DNA from: JAJRTE01 sp964418585
GTDB lineage: Bacteria > Myxococcota_A > UBA796 > JAJRTE01
Direction of reading: 5' to 3'
Assembly (NCBI GenBank): GCA_964418585.1
Contig: CAYQMG010000089.1
Span: 1 to 64,000 of the forward strand
DNA: 64,000 nt
Shown: positions 27,201-35,584 of the stretch, in pieces
Layout: each line of letters starts with the position of its first letter
How positions within the stretch are numbered: position 1 is the first letter of the stretch
Made by a program: the position numbers and the translations under genes
Notes under the pieces: model-generated
Seen by the model: the letters and a program-made list of their open reading frames with translations, nothing else
Told to the model about the DNA's origin: nothing
Database searches by the model: none

Positions 27201-29873
27201 ATGGACACGGATCGCGATGGCATCGACGATCAGGAGGAGGCCGCGTCCGGCTCCGATCCCACTGACCCATTCAGTCCCCTCGGGTGGGCCTCGGTACCAG
27301 GGACGTTCGAGGCCATTCAGGACGCCATCGATGCCGCGAAGGGTTCGGTCGAGATACGTGTGGATCCGGGGACCTATGCGGAGAACCTGGACTTTCTTGG
27401 CAAGTCGATTCAACTGGTTGGCACGGGTGATCCGGAGGAGGTGGTGATCGACGGGAGGGGACTGGGCACGGTGATCACCATGCGGTTGGGGGAATCGGCC
27501 GAGACCCAGGTGAAGAATTTGACCGTGGCGAACGGTGCGGCGGGGTCGGGGGCCGGGATCTATCTCGATGGCACGTCGCCGGTTCTGGAACGGTTGGTCG
27601 TGCGGGACAACACGGCGAACTGGGATGGCGGAGGCATTGCCACGTTCGATGGGAGCCCTCGTCTGGAGGATCTCGAGGTTCGTGACAACATGGCGGGCGA
27701 GCGTGGTCAGGGAGGGGGCCTGTACGTGCACGGGGGAGCCCCCGAGGTGATTCGGGGTACCTTTTCGGACAACACGGCGTCTTCGGGGGCGGGTATCTAC
27801 GTGTACGGTGCGTCGGCCGTCCTGAAGAATGTGCTCGTGGCAGGGAATGAGGCGACTTACGGGGGGGGCATCTCCATCCGGTTTGCGGAGACCCCGACAC
27901 TCGTCAACGTCACCAGCCACAGCAATACCGCCGCAGGGGGCGCTGGTATGTTCGTGGAATCCAGCACCGTCCTGGTGGTGAACACGGTGCTCACGGGCAA
28001 TCGTGCGCCTGTGGGGGCCGGCATTCTGGTTCGAGACGAGTCCAGTTCGGTGCTGATGACCTATTGCAACCTGTGGGGCAACTACGGCGAGAACTACGGC
28101 GGGGATGTCCTTTCTGATCAGACCGGTGAGAACGGTAATCTGTCGGTCGATCCCCGCTATGAGACGTTCAGCCCGGATGGCGATTGGTCTGATGACGACT
28201 TGCACCTTCGGCCAGACAGCCCGTTGCGGAATGCGGGCGATCCCTCTTTGCAGAACCCGGAGGGCACCGTGTCCGATCTTGGCTGCTACGGTGGTCCGGA
28301 TGCCGATCGGAGCTACTACGCGGACGGGGATGGGGATGGAATGTACGACGGCTGGGAGGCTCAGGTCGGGCTCGACCTCGCCGCCGACGATGGAGGACAG
28401 GATCCGGACGGGGACGAGTTGACCAACCTGGAAGAGTTTGGGTACGGGACCGACCCCAACACCGCCGACTCGGATGGGGATGGCATCGAGGATCGGGAAG
28501 AGATCGCAACCGGCTCGGACCCGACCGACTTTTTTTCTCCGAACGACACCGTGGTCGTCACCGACCATTTTGACACGATCCAGGATGCCCTGGACGCGGC
28601 TCGAGACGGGGTCACCTTGCTCCTGGAGGAGGGGATATATACGGAACAGATCGAATTTGGTGGCAAGGACATCGTGCTTCGAGGTCTGGGTGACCCGGAA
28701 AAGACCATCCTGGACGGGGGAGGCTCGGGCCCGGTCGTGGCGTTCCGGTACGGGGAAACCGAGGCCGCACGTCTGGAACGGGTCACGATCCAGAACGGTG
28801 TGGCTCCGGATGGCGGAGGTGTGCGAATCGTCGAGTCTCATCCCACCTTTGACCGTGTGATCATTCGGGACAACACCGCGATCCATTCAGGCGGAGGTCT
28901 TTCCATCATCAATGCCTGGCCCACGTTCACCAATTGCCTGGTCCTGAACAACACTGCGGAGGAAGGGGGGGGGATCGGCGCACGCCAGTCGCTTCCCACC
29001 CTGATCGGCGTGACCATCGTGGGCAATCAGGTGACCGGTTCCGGTGGTGGCTTCTCCTGCATCGACCTCTGCTCACCGACCATTTTCAACACGGTGGTCG
29101 CGTTCAACGACGCAGAGCGAGGAGGTGGGGTAAACATCGTGGCACCTCAGCTCGTGACCTTCGAGAACAACAACGTCTACGGAAACAGCATCGACAACTA
29201 TTCCGGCTCCGTACCGGACCAGACAGGCCGGAATGGGAACATCTCGGAAGATCCCGGGTTCACCGCGTGGGGCGGGGACGAGGAGGCGGACCTCCACCCG
29301 GGGCCGGACAGCCCGTTGATCGATGCGGGCAAGGACGTGTCCAGGGCCAACGTGCCCTGGGACCTGGATGGGGTGCCCAGGCCGGCGGATGGGGACGCGG
29401 ACGGTAGCGCGGTGTACGACATCGGGGCTTACGAGTTCGAGTTCGACGTGGACTTCGATGGCTTCCTGCCCAGTGAGGGAGACTGCGCAGAGGGCGACGC
29501 CACGGTCTACCCGGGTGCATTCGAAATTTGCGATGACGGCATCGACCAAGATTGCGACGGGGAGGACGTGTCGTGTTCTGCAGTGGATGACGACGGTGAT
29601 GGATTCTCCGAAGACCACGGGGATTGCGACGACGAAGACCCGGCCGTCTACCCGAGGGCGGACGAAGTTGCCAACGGAATCGATGACGACTGTGACGGCG
29701 AGGTGGATGAGGGGCTCGAGTCGGAAACCCCTGTCCCCGAGGAAACCGGAGGTTGTTCGTGCAACGCCGAGGGTTCTTCTCGTGGTGGTCTCTCCCTGGT
29801 CTCCACGTTTGGGATGGTCTGGGTCCTTGTGCGTCGCCGCAAGCGAGCGCGGACGGGTCGACTCGGAAGCTGA
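24297..29873 (+). CDS. giant four-module beta-helix surface protein with MopE repeats and MYXO-CTERM-like tail
   Basis: A 1,858-residue secreted protein starting at GTG 24297. A signal peptide (residues 1-~29) is followed by four homologous modules beginning near residues 31, 482, 998 and 1418. Each has the start pattern TIQDALDAARDGV...PGTY, then right-handed parallel beta-helix repeats rich in GGGG and N, as in POMP/pectate-lyase-like proteins, then a closing LHLRPDSPL...DAG segment. The first three modules end with two calcium-binding-type strings (DTDGDTMPDGWES, DPDGDGLTNLEE). Two MopE-type repeats follow (CDDGIDQDCDGED, GIDDDCDGEVDEG). The tail has a Cys pair (GGCSCN, Cys1820 and Cys1822), a hydrophobic segment and VRRRKRAR, which fits a MYXO-CTERM signal processed at the envelope. 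Predicted role is adhesion or surface binding; no catalytic site was found. Confidence 0.85.
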   Translation: MTSLRTHFVRNFTVLSSFCMVAALHARAETYIVDPGGSGDFVDIDTALEAAVDGDQIVVEPGTYTLTAGPLDFRGKQVTLTASAGPDDTILDAAGQTGCIRMTQGEGADTVVSGFTLTGATSSALALEGASPTLRNLVVRDNVSEDGGGGAGLRVTGGGTPRVEDSLFEGNDSLVDGGAIVIEQGSITLQNVRFVENTSDLRGGAVAVFDPVEPVTLANVSFLDNRSGTGGAVYTEGDLNGTAVLFLANGAATGGAVACVGAALGLTNLTVAGNFADEVGGGLVATSCTATLTNAVVAYNKAPFGGAVGTVEDSGDNAIAFYYSSFFRNGPEPFHGVSAPEGEGILEVDPGFQFYVDDLSSAGDDLHLHPGSGLIDAGHPDEAFNDTDGTRSDIGAYGGPFADTAYAQDTDGDTMPDGWESAHGLEPSINDAAYDADGDGLINLIEYQAGLLPEQADTDGDMVSDGEEVARETDPRDAFDPEEILVVPNERLTSIQDALNAARDGVTIEVLPGTYSESLDFLGKNVRLQAASSTEAPVVTGDDTHALLRIRFGETVATVIQGLIFSAGYTNDNGGALEISHSSVTLDGVTFSGNYAAEDGGALWVRDGRVVGTNLTFDNNGASSTGGAIAATDAVLELSNVSFTGNYGFYDGGAIEARNSELHLTNALFGGNGTAGDGGGCRASDSSSYFSDILFEANSASGDGGAISVDGGTFEALRVTVLGGQSLGSGGGIHVRSGGEARVTNVLVEATWAYEGGAVAVESGARLDLLHATLVECYASIAGGGVHASGATVDLSHTVVAYNMASVGGGIFVESTVESGDEEGTEVEVPGVVTGTFNDVYGNRSGDYEGMEPLAPETNLSVEPGFVRLEDDRTVAGDDVHLRPVSALVDAGDPDGGRDPDGSVADLGVYGGPEADFSYYEDGDEDGMADGFESAVGLDPTVDDASSDPDGDGLTNLEEAAVVSDPFVMDTDRDGIDDQEEAASGSDPTDPFSPLGWASVPGTFEAIQDAIDAAKGSVEIRVDPGTYAENLDFLGKSIQLVGTGDPEEVVIDGRGLGTVITMRLGESAETQVKNLTVANGAAGSGAGIYLDGTSPVLERLVVRDNTANWDGGGIATFDGSPRLEDLEVRDNMAGERGQGGGLYVHGGAPEVIRGTFSDNTASSGAGIYVYGASAVLKNVLVAGNEATYGGGISIRFAETPTLVNVTSHSNTAAGGAGMFVESSTVLVVNTVLTGNRAPVGAGILVRDESSSVLMTYCNLWGNYGENYGGDVLSDQTGENGNLSVDPRYETFSPDGDWSDDDLHLRPDSPLRNAGDPSLQNPEGTVSDLGCYGGPDADRSYYADGDGDGMYDGWEAQVGLDLAADDGGQDPDGDELTNLEEFGYGTDPNTADSDGDGIEDREEIATGSDPTDFFSPNDTVVVTDHFDTIQDALDAARDGVTLLLEEGIYTEQIEFGGKDIVLRGLGDPEKTILDGGGSGPVVAFRYGETEAARLERVTIQNGVAPDGGGVRIVESHPTFDRVIIRDNTAIHSGGGLSIINAWPTFTNCLVLNNTAEEGGGIGARQSLPTLIGVTIVGNQVTGSGGGFSCIDLCSPTIFNTVVAFNDAERGGGVNIVAPQLVTFENNNVYGNSIDNYSGSVPDQTGRNGNISEDPGFTAWGGDEEADLHPGPDSPLIDAGKDVSRANVPWDLDGVPRPADGDADGSAVYDIGAYEFEFDVDFDGFLPSEGDCAEGDATVYPGAFEICDDGIDQDCDGEDVSCSAVDDDGDGFSEDHGDCDDEDPAVYPRADEVANGIDDDCDGEVDEGLESETPVPEETGGCSCNAEGSSRGGLSLVSTFGMVWVLVRRRKRARTGRLGS
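24387..29310 (+). repeat. four large in-frame modules within the beta-helix gene
   Basis: Homologous modules of about 420-515 codons start near 24387, 25742, 27289 and 28549. The translated signatures (IQDALNAARDGV, IQDAIDAAKGSV, IQDALDAARDGV and a more diverged first copy) show that they arose by internal duplication. The nucleotide copies have diverged, so this is a protein-level repeat rather than a recent duplication. Confidence 0.75.
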
Positions 29874-29922
29874 CCCCTGTTCCGGCTCCCGCATCGGACC
29901 TCGAGGAAGCGGCGTCGTGGCA

Positions 29923-30900
29923 TCACGGGGGGCGCACGTCGGGGGAGCGGGCGTTGAGCGTCCCCCAGTGCTTCCTCGCAGCGGCCTGGTAACAGGTTTC
30001 GTCGATGCGAAATCGAGTGGCGTCCAGGATCGCGTCCCGCAGCCCCTTGTAGGACGGGCTCCTGAAATGGGCGATGACTGGCTCGGAAAACGCCCAGACC
30101 TGACATCGCCCTTCCCACCTGACTGGCCGAGATGTGTGCTCCCCCCCCTCGTCCCTTGGGGTCTCGAGATCGGCCAGACGCAGGCAGCCCCACTCCACGG
30201 CCCAGGATACCTTGTGGAGCGGAAGGTGCCGAGTGTCTCGACGAAGTGCGCGAAATCGCCCTTCCACCGTGGGTTCCACAAACGAGTAGCGCGGACTGTA
30301 GGCGAGGGCGTTGTGGTACCAGGCAGGGGTCGCCATGCAACCGTCGAGTCTCAACCGGTGGGCGATCCGACCGATGAGCACACCGATCTCCTTGGCGATC
30401 CCCAGTCCCGGGTGGTTTTGACCAGGGAGGAGATCCCGGACGTCACTCGTGCGCCGGGGATCCTGGAGCATCAACCAGTCGATCACCAGCAGCGCAACCC
30501 GATCGGTTCCAGCAGTGTTCCCCACCGGAATCGGCAGATCTCGGCAGGAGCCGATGTGGGCCGCAAAATCGATCAGGAGATGTTGTGGACCTCGGCCGGG
30601 ACCGTCGTGAATCGTGAGTCGATGTCGCGCAGGGTCGGACAGATCCCATTCAAGTTGCGGATCCGCGTACCCACGTTCCTTCAGCAGCGCGTGAATCCCA
30701 TAGGCATCGAGCGCGTGTTGGATACCTGAGCGAGAGTAATACCCGAGAAATCGGCTCGCCCGCCCTCTGCCGGTCAATTCGCCGAGCACGTCTTCCTCGG
30801 ATAGCTCCGGGTCCTCGTCCAGGTACTGGAGATCGAACGGACGGATGGATTCCGCAATCCGCTTGAAGCGCCACTCGATCTGTGTGATTCGATCGAACAT
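29923..30900 (-). CDS. conserved-looking hypothetical protein, 325 residues
   Basis: I do not recognise this protein. It starts at ATG 30900 with AAAGG upstream and gives a well-composed soluble sequence with many charged residues and no signal peptide or membrane segment. Features that could matter are a basic/aromatic central part and a stretch LLIDFAAHIG, then a DWLMLQDPRR segment. It ends 50 bases from the end of the beta-helix gene on the opposite strand and is divergent from the small gene at 31024. Confidence 0.6.
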   Translation of the reverse strand: MFDRITQIEWRFKRIAESIRPFDLQYLDEDPELSEEDVLGELTGRGRASRFLGYYSRSGIQHALDAYGIHALLKERGYADPQLEWDLSDPARHRLTIHDGPGRGPQHLLIDFAAHIGSCRDLPIPVGNTAGTDRVALLVIDWLMLQDPRRTSDVRDLLPGQNHPGLGIAKEIGVLIGRIAHRLRLDGCMATPAWYHNALAYSPRYSFVEPTVEGRFRALRRDTRHLPLHKVSWAVEWGCLRLADLETPRDEGGEHTSRPVRWEGRCQVWAFSEPVIAHFRSPSYKGLRDAILDATRFRIDETCYQAAARKHWGTLNARSPDVRPP

Positions 30901-30962
30901 TATGAACCTTTTTCCCGGCCCGCCACATCGGCCGGGAGGCTGGAATCAGGTCTCACCGCGTC

Positions 30963-30991
30963 TTGAACCATCGCGGATAGCATGCTATGGT
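30963..30991 (+). promoter_or_regulatory. candidate promoter of the 126-residue protein gene
   Basis: TTGAAC (30963-30968), 17-base spacer, TATGGT (30986-30991). Transcription would begin near 30998, which would exclude the ATG at 30982 and supports the GTG start at 31024. Confidence 0.45.
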
Positions 30992-31023
30992 TCTGCTTCG
31001 TCGTCAACGAGGAGGGTGCACGG

Positions 31024-31404
31024 GTGGAACTGGCCAAGGGGCGTTTTCGCAGCCTGATCGAGCGCCGTGGGAAGTACTTGCGCCATGTCCTGGGGCACTT
31101 TCGTCGGGCCGTGGAGCCTCGAGATCCGCTGGTCGCCATTATCCGGCGTGAGGGTGTCATTGCGCAGGGGCGGTACATCATGTACTTCGAGGTCACCCTT
31201 TTCGGCAACAACCCTGTGGTGCTCGAGGAGTTTGGCCACGTGGTCAACCGGGCGCACGAGCCGCCGCCGCCCATGCGGAAGGAACTGGCCGAGATCGTCG
31301 AGGGGTATCGGTACTTCATTGAGATCCGGCAGCGGTTCAAGAGTATCGAGGAAGCCCGGGAGTTCTGGGTGGCCCGTGGGGCGACAGCGCTGTGGCACGA
31401 GTGA
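31024..31404 (+). CDS. small hypothetical protein, 126 residues
   Basis: No family recognised. The product is basic at the N-terminus (KGRFRSLIERRGKYLRHVLGHFRR) and ends in a helical region around IEIRQRFKSIEEAREFW; no membrane segment or signal peptide is seen. The start chosen is GTG 31024, with GGAGGG about 8 bases upstream; ATG 30982 is the alternative but lies within the candidate promoter. Divergent from the 325-residue hypothetical gene. Confidence 0.55.
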   Translation: MELAKGRFRSLIERRGKYLRHVLGHFRRAVEPRDPLVAIIRREGVIAQGRYIMYFEVTLFGNNPVVLEEFGHVVNRAHEPPPPMRKELAEIVEGYRYFIEIRQRFKSIEEAREFWVARGATALWHE

Positions 31405-31624
31405 GTCGCCAATCCTTGTTTTCTTCCGTTTTTTGCCTGGAGGAGTCCGACAGTCTGGGACTGGCCCGGTTGGTTGGATGAGCGCCGGGTGTGAGGAACG
31501 TGTGTTCAGAAGGCGTTGTGGCGTTCGGAGTGAGGGAATGCCGCCGTTGTACACCCCTCACGGCGCTGAGCGGGCCGAGAGAGCGCCGAGCCTGGATGGA
31601 GGAAGGAAAGGTGCTCGGCAAGCA

Positions 31625-31654
31625 TTGACCCGGCGTGGGTTCCCAGTGTACATT
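31625..31654 (+). promoter_or_regulatory. candidate promoter giving a leaderless rhomboid-TPR transcript
   Basis: TTGACC (31625-31630), 18-base spacer, TACATT (31649-31654). The expected start point, 6-8 bases further on, coincides with the ATG at 31662, and there is no ribosome binding site before that ATG. Confidence 0.45.
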
Positions 31655-31661
31655 GCGAAAT

Positions 31662-34600
31662 ATGTCCAAGGATACGGCCATCAAGATTCGAGATGCCCTC
31701 GTCTCGAGTTGGGTCTTCGGCACCGAAGGGCCTTCTCCCCGTGCGTATGTGTTGGCCGCCAGTTCCGAGGGAGACCTTGCGCTCTTTTTTGCTGTCCGTC
31801 GGATCGTGGTCTTACTGATCCCACTGGAGACAATCCCTGACTGGCATACGATTTCGACGATCGAAGATCGCATTCGGAGGCTTTTGGTTCCGGCGGAGGG
31901 GCTTTTCCTGGGTGGGGCTCGTCGGGTGGTTCACCTGGTGTTTCTGGGTGGGGATCCCCGAATTCGTTCCTGGATCGGGCAGGTGCAGTTCCGTTCGGAA
32001 AGCATGAAGCGGGCTGTTGCCTTCCATCATGTGGCCGAGGAGGAGGGGCATCTGGACGTTTGGGATGCAAGCGTACCTCTTCCCTGGCTCGATACCACGC
32101 TCAAGCGTAACCCTGAACTTTTGGAGCAAGAGGTTCGACCACTCAGTCAGGCCCAGCTCGAGGCGTTGCTGGAGGAGGGGCGGGTCGTTGTCATGGAAAA
32201 CCGGGCGTGGGGCCGGGTCATGCGGCGACCGAATCCTGCCACTCGAGTCCTACTGGTGGTCGTTCTCGGGGTGTTTGCCCTGCAGTTTTACTGGAGTCGA
32301 GGCAATCCGGATGGTCCTGCCATTTTGTGGATGATGGGGGCCTGCGATGGGCGCCTGGTGGCTGCAGGAGAGTACTGGCGACTGGTGACAGCAGCATTTT
32401 TGCACGCAGGGTTTCTGCACCTGTTTTTGAACTTGTCGGTGCTGCTGCAACTGGGGATCTTGCTGGAGCGCATTCTTGGGACGCGGCGGTTTTTGGTGCT
32501 CTACGGGTTGTCCGCGGTTGGGGGATTCGCCGCCTCGGCACTGTTCGAAACGCATGCTGCCGGGGTTGGTGCGTCCACGGCGTTGGCCGGATTGATCGCT
32601 GCGGTGGCTGTGATGGCCTGGCGGCACGGGAGTCTTTTCGCTTCCTACATGGTGCGGCCGCTCAGGCGGGATCTGGCCATCACGCTGGTGCTCATGGGGG
32701 TCATCTCGCTCATTCCCGGCATTTCTCTGGCTGGGCACCTGGGTGGTGGTGTCGTTGGCGCCGTGCTGATGTTTTCCGGCGTGCTGGTGCGGGGCGTCGA
32801 GCCGGTGAGGCGGGATGGGAGGAGAAGGTGGGAGACGGGGGGGCGAGTGCGGGAGTGGAGGTGGGATTGGCTTCTGACTTTTGGCTCGGCCCTGGTGGTG
32901 GCGGTCATGGTTGGATCTCTGGTGGTTGGAATGACCTGGACCCGGCCCTGGGAATTGAGGGATCCCCCGGAGACGACTCGAGTGAGCGTGGCGCACCTGG
33001 GCCTTTCGCTGGAGCTTCCACAAAGATTGGCGCGTCCCCCGGTCATCGACCTCGAGCGCCCGGACGCGGTGACGTTCGGTACGCTCGGCGAGGACCCCAT
33101 GGTGGTTCACTTGGCGCGGTATGCGGTGAGTTCGTCCAGCGAATTGGCCAACCCTCGAGCACTTCTTGAGCACTTTGCGTCAGCGGCCGGGATGCCGGAC
33201 ATGACCCCGATTGAGCTTCCGGACGGGTCGGTCATGTTTCAGGGGACGGAGGAGATGGGGGACATGATCGTGATGGTGGTGGGGACGAGTGTCCAGGGGA
33301 ACGCGCTCGTCACCGTCACCGTGGCGCGGTTCGCCGGGGTTCCAGAAGGGTGGGAGCGGGTGGCGAACGAAATTCCCGGCACGGTGCAAACCGAATCCGT
33401 GGAACCGATTGACCTTGAGGGTCCGGGAGACCTGGACACGGTGAAGGACTGGGATCGGCTTCAGGCGTTGGCATTGTCCGCACGCGCCGCCGCCGACCTC
33501 CCGCTGGCCGAGGCGGTGCTTCGGCGCATGACCGTTCTCAGGCCCAAGGACGCATCGGTATGGCGTCTTCTGGGCGAGACCTACAAGGCCGAATCCCGGA
33601 CCACCGAAGCAGTAGCCGCATTCCGGAAGGCCGTGGAGGTGGCCCCGGACGACGTGGAGCCATGCGTGCAACTGGGCGAAGCCTTGTGGGATGCTGAGGA
33701 ACTCGTGGAGGCGCAATCCACGTTCGAACGGTGTGTTACGCTCTCTCCCTCAGACCCCACGGCGCGGCGGGGTCTGGGACAGGTCCTCCTGGCCCTGGAA
33801 CAGCCCAAGGCAGCAGTGGTTCACCTGGAAAAAGCCCGGGAATTGCAACCCGGTCCTTTTACCAGCATCCTCCTGGGCCGGGCCTTGATTCAGGCGGGAC
33901 ACCCCGACCGCGCCGTCGAGGTGTTCCGCCAAATCCTGGCCGGCTCCTCAGACCCCATGCTGGAAAACGATATCGCGTACACCCTGGCCGAGAACGATAC
34001 ATCCCTCGAGTGGGCACTCCAACTCGCTCGCCGTTCCATCCGACGTCTGGTCTCCAGACTCTCGTCGGTGACCGGTGCGACCGCTTCATGGAGAGAAGCG
34101 CTGTTGACCACTTCGTTGGGCCACGTTTGGGACACGCTCGGTACGGTCCAACTCCGGCGTGGACACCTCGAGGAAGCGGCTCCTTACCTCCTCGCTGCCT
34201 GGTCCATCAACCGCATCGGGGAGGAGGCACTCCACCTGGGCGAGTTGTGGGAATTGAGAGGGAAAACCGAGGAAGCTGTCACCTGGTATGCCCGGTCCGT
34301 GACCTCGGCCGAGGGAGATACTTCTGCAGTGGCCCGGCTGAAGGCTTTGCTGGGCGACGACGCCACCCTGGACGAGGTGTTGGTGCGCCATCAGGCTCCA
34401 GCGTGGCCGGAGCAGGTGACCCGTGTCTGGGCCGACACGCCGCCCGATGTCCGTGCATGCCTGGCGAAACGTCTCCAGTTGTTCGTGGTACTGGCGGCCG
34501 AGGAGGAAGGGGCGCCAACAGAACGTGATGATGCGACGGGACGCAAGGAAGTCCTTGCCGGCGCCGTGATCGACTACGCGGTTCCAGAGCCTGGCGCGTT

Positions 34601-34829
34601 GGGGGACGGTGTTCGCGCGTTTCTCGGTGGCCTGGACACGCCGGTGGTGTTTCCTTCCCCGGACCCGGTTCGTCTCGTGCTGCCTGCGCGCACCATCTGC
34701 ACTCCCGCCTCCGGGTGTGGTCTCGAGTACCTTTCGCCCGAGTCGGTGGACGCTTCCTGGGGGCGGTCCCTGGAGCAGGAATCGGGCACGGGTCAGGGGG
34801 AGGATACCTTGCCCACCGAGGCCAGGTAG
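31662..34829 (+). CDS. rhomboid-family intramembrane serine protease fused to a large periplasmic TPR region
   Basis: A 1,055-residue protein. Residues 1-~185 are a soluble N-terminal region of unknown fold. A rhomboid domain follows at ~190-380: HAGFLHLFLN (His248, His253, Asn257), the Ser in GVGAST (about 305) in place of the usual GxSG, and the His in LAGHLGGG (about 359). So the Ser-His catalytic pair is kept. A further membrane segment lies near 405-425 (LLTFGSALVVAVMVGSLVVG). The C-terminal ~620 residues hold a beta-rich part and at least four TPR units from about 600 (AEAVLRRMTVLRPKDASVW). The start ATG 31662 has no ribosome binding site; GTG 31635 is the alternative. The last 37 bases overlap the SagB-like gene on the other strand. 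Such proteases cut membrane segments of target proteins; the target is unknown. Confidence 0.8.
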   Translation: MSKDTAIKIRDALVSSWVFGTEGPSPRAYVLAASSEGDLALFFAVRRIVVLLIPLETIPDWHTISTIEDRIRRLLVPAEGLFLGGARRVVHLVFLGGDPRIRSWIGQVQFRSESMKRAVAFHHVAEEEGHLDVWDASVPLPWLDTTLKRNPELLEQEVRPLSQAQLEALLEEGRVVVMENRAWGRVMRRPNPATRVLLVVVLGVFALQFYWSRGNPDGPAILWMMGACDGRLVAAGEYWRLVTAAFLHAGFLHLFLNLSVLLQLGILLERILGTRRFLVLYGLSAVGGFAASALFETHAAGVGASTALAGLIAAVAVMAWRHGSLFASYMVRPLRRDLAITLVLMGVISLIPGISLAGHLGGGVVGAVLMFSGVLVRGVEPVRRDGRRRWETGGRVREWRWDWLLTFGSALVVAVMVGSLVVGMTWTRPWELRDPPETTRVSVAHLGLSLELPQRLARPPVIDLERPDAVTFGTLGEDPMVVHLARYAVSSSSELANPRALLEHFASAAGMPDMTPIELPDGSVMFQGTEEMGDMIVMVVGTSVQGNALVTVTVARFAGVPEGWERVANEIPGTVQTESVEPIDLEGPGDLDTVKDWDRLQALALSARAAADLPLAEAVLRRMTVLRPKDASVWRLLGETYKAESRTTEAVAAFRKAVEVAPDDVEPCVQLGEALWDAEELVEAQSTFERCVTLSPSDPTARRGLGQVLLALEQPKAAVVHLEKARELQPGPFTSILLGRALIQAGHPDRAVEVFRQILAGSSDPMLENDIAYTLAENDTSLEWALQLARRSIRRLVSRLSSVTGATASWREALLTTSLGHVWDTLGTVQLRRGHLEEAAPYLLAAWSINRIGEEALHLGELWELRGKTEEAVTWYARSVTSAEGDTSAVARLKALLGDDATLDEVLVRHQAPAWPEQVTRVWADTPPDVRACLAKRLQLFVVLAAEEEGAPTERDDATGRKEVLAGAVIDYAVPEPGALGDGVRAFLGGLDTPVVFPSPDPVRLVLPARTICTPASGCGLEYLSPESVDASWGRSLEQESGTGQGEDTLPTEAR

Positions 34830-35584
34830 CATGTGAATTCCTCCTCCCCGTCGACGGCCAACAGGTCATCCATGGCTTCTTGATGAAAGGCGCCTATGGC
34901 GCAGCACCCTGCACCGATCGCTTCGCAGCCGAGGTACAGGTTCTGGCACACGTGGCCGGCGTCCATGAGAATCACGCGGTGTGCGGCGATGTGGTAGCGC
35001 CATTCCATCCGATAGGGGATGACGGCCCAGGCAAAGGTAACCGCAGCGCTTCCCACGAAGCCCTGGCCGTGAGCGGCCGACACGGCGTGAGTTGCCAGTG
35101 CTTCCTGTTCTCGAACCAGTACCAACTGATGGTCCATGGGAAGGTAGCGGTAGATTGCCGGGCGAAGTCCGTCCACGTTCAGCGCGATGAGATAGGTTTC
35201 GAATGCGTGTCGGCACCCAGCGGAGGGGACGGTTCGCAGTGCGGTTCCCGTGTCGAGGCGTTTTTGGACTCCTTGCGTGATCCAGAGGAGGAATGACAGT
35301 TCGTCCAGCGAGAGTGGAACGGGGAGGTAGTGGCGTCGACTCCGTCGTCGTTCGATCGCGGTGAGGAGGTCGATGGCGGGGATTCGTTTCCATGCCCCGG
35401 GCCGAGGCAGGGAGATGCGGGGTGTTCCCGCCGGGCAGGGTTTCTGGATGGGCGGAGGTGGGACCCCCAGGCTTTGGTCGGTGCGCGAGAAATCGATGGT
35501 AAGGCGCACACTGTCCTTGAGGAAGTAGCGAAAGCGTGTCAACAGGTCCTGGTCATCCATTGCCAATCGGCTCCGATGGGTCAT
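34793..35584 (-). CDS. SagB/ThcOx-type nitroreductase-family oxidoreductase
   Basis: A 263-residue FMN-dependent enzyme of the SagB/ThcOx group, best known as azoline dehydrogenases in peptide maturation, though many free-standing members have no known substrate. Family marks are ERRRSRRHYLPVPLSLDELSFLLW near the N-terminus, the central segment LRTVPSAGCRHAFE and the C-terminal AGHVCQNLYLGCEAIGAG. ATG 35584 overlaps the stop of the OmpA-like gene as ATGA and has GAGG 7 bases upstream; ATG 35560 is an alternative. No YcaO, precursor peptide or lanthipeptide enzyme is nearby, so peptide modification is not supported here. Its 3' end overlaps the rhomboid gene by 37 bases. Confidence 0.8.
   Translation of the reverse strand: MTHRSRLAMDDQDLLTRFRYFLKDSVRLTIDFSRTDQSLGVPPPPIQKPCPAGTPRISLPRPGAWKRIPAIDLLTAIERRRSRRHYLPVPLSLDELSFLLWITQGVQKRLDTGTALRTVPSAGCRHAFETYLIALNVDGLRPAIYRYLPMDHQLVLVREQEALATHAVSAAHGQGFVGSAAVTFAWAVIPYRMEWRYHIAAHRVILMDAGHVCQNLYLGCEAIGAGCCAIGAFHQEAMDDLLAVDGEEEFTCYLASVGKVSSP

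Noticed and set aside
25410..28886. A 1,158-codon open frame on the minus strand opposite the beta-helix gene
   Set aside because: It is the antisense shadow of Gly/Asp/Asn-rich repeats in high-GC DNA; the product is His/Arg/Pro/Val-rich with no domain, while the plus strand has signal peptide, repeats and sorting tail.
31405..31624. Terminator in the T-rich stretch after the 126-residue protein gene (near 31420-31437)
   Set aside because: Runs of T are present but no stable hairpin precedes them.
34793..35584. A ribosomal azole-peptide (RiPP) biosynthesis locus based on the SagB-like gene
   Set aside because: No YcaO, E1-like protein or short precursor peptide gene was found around it.
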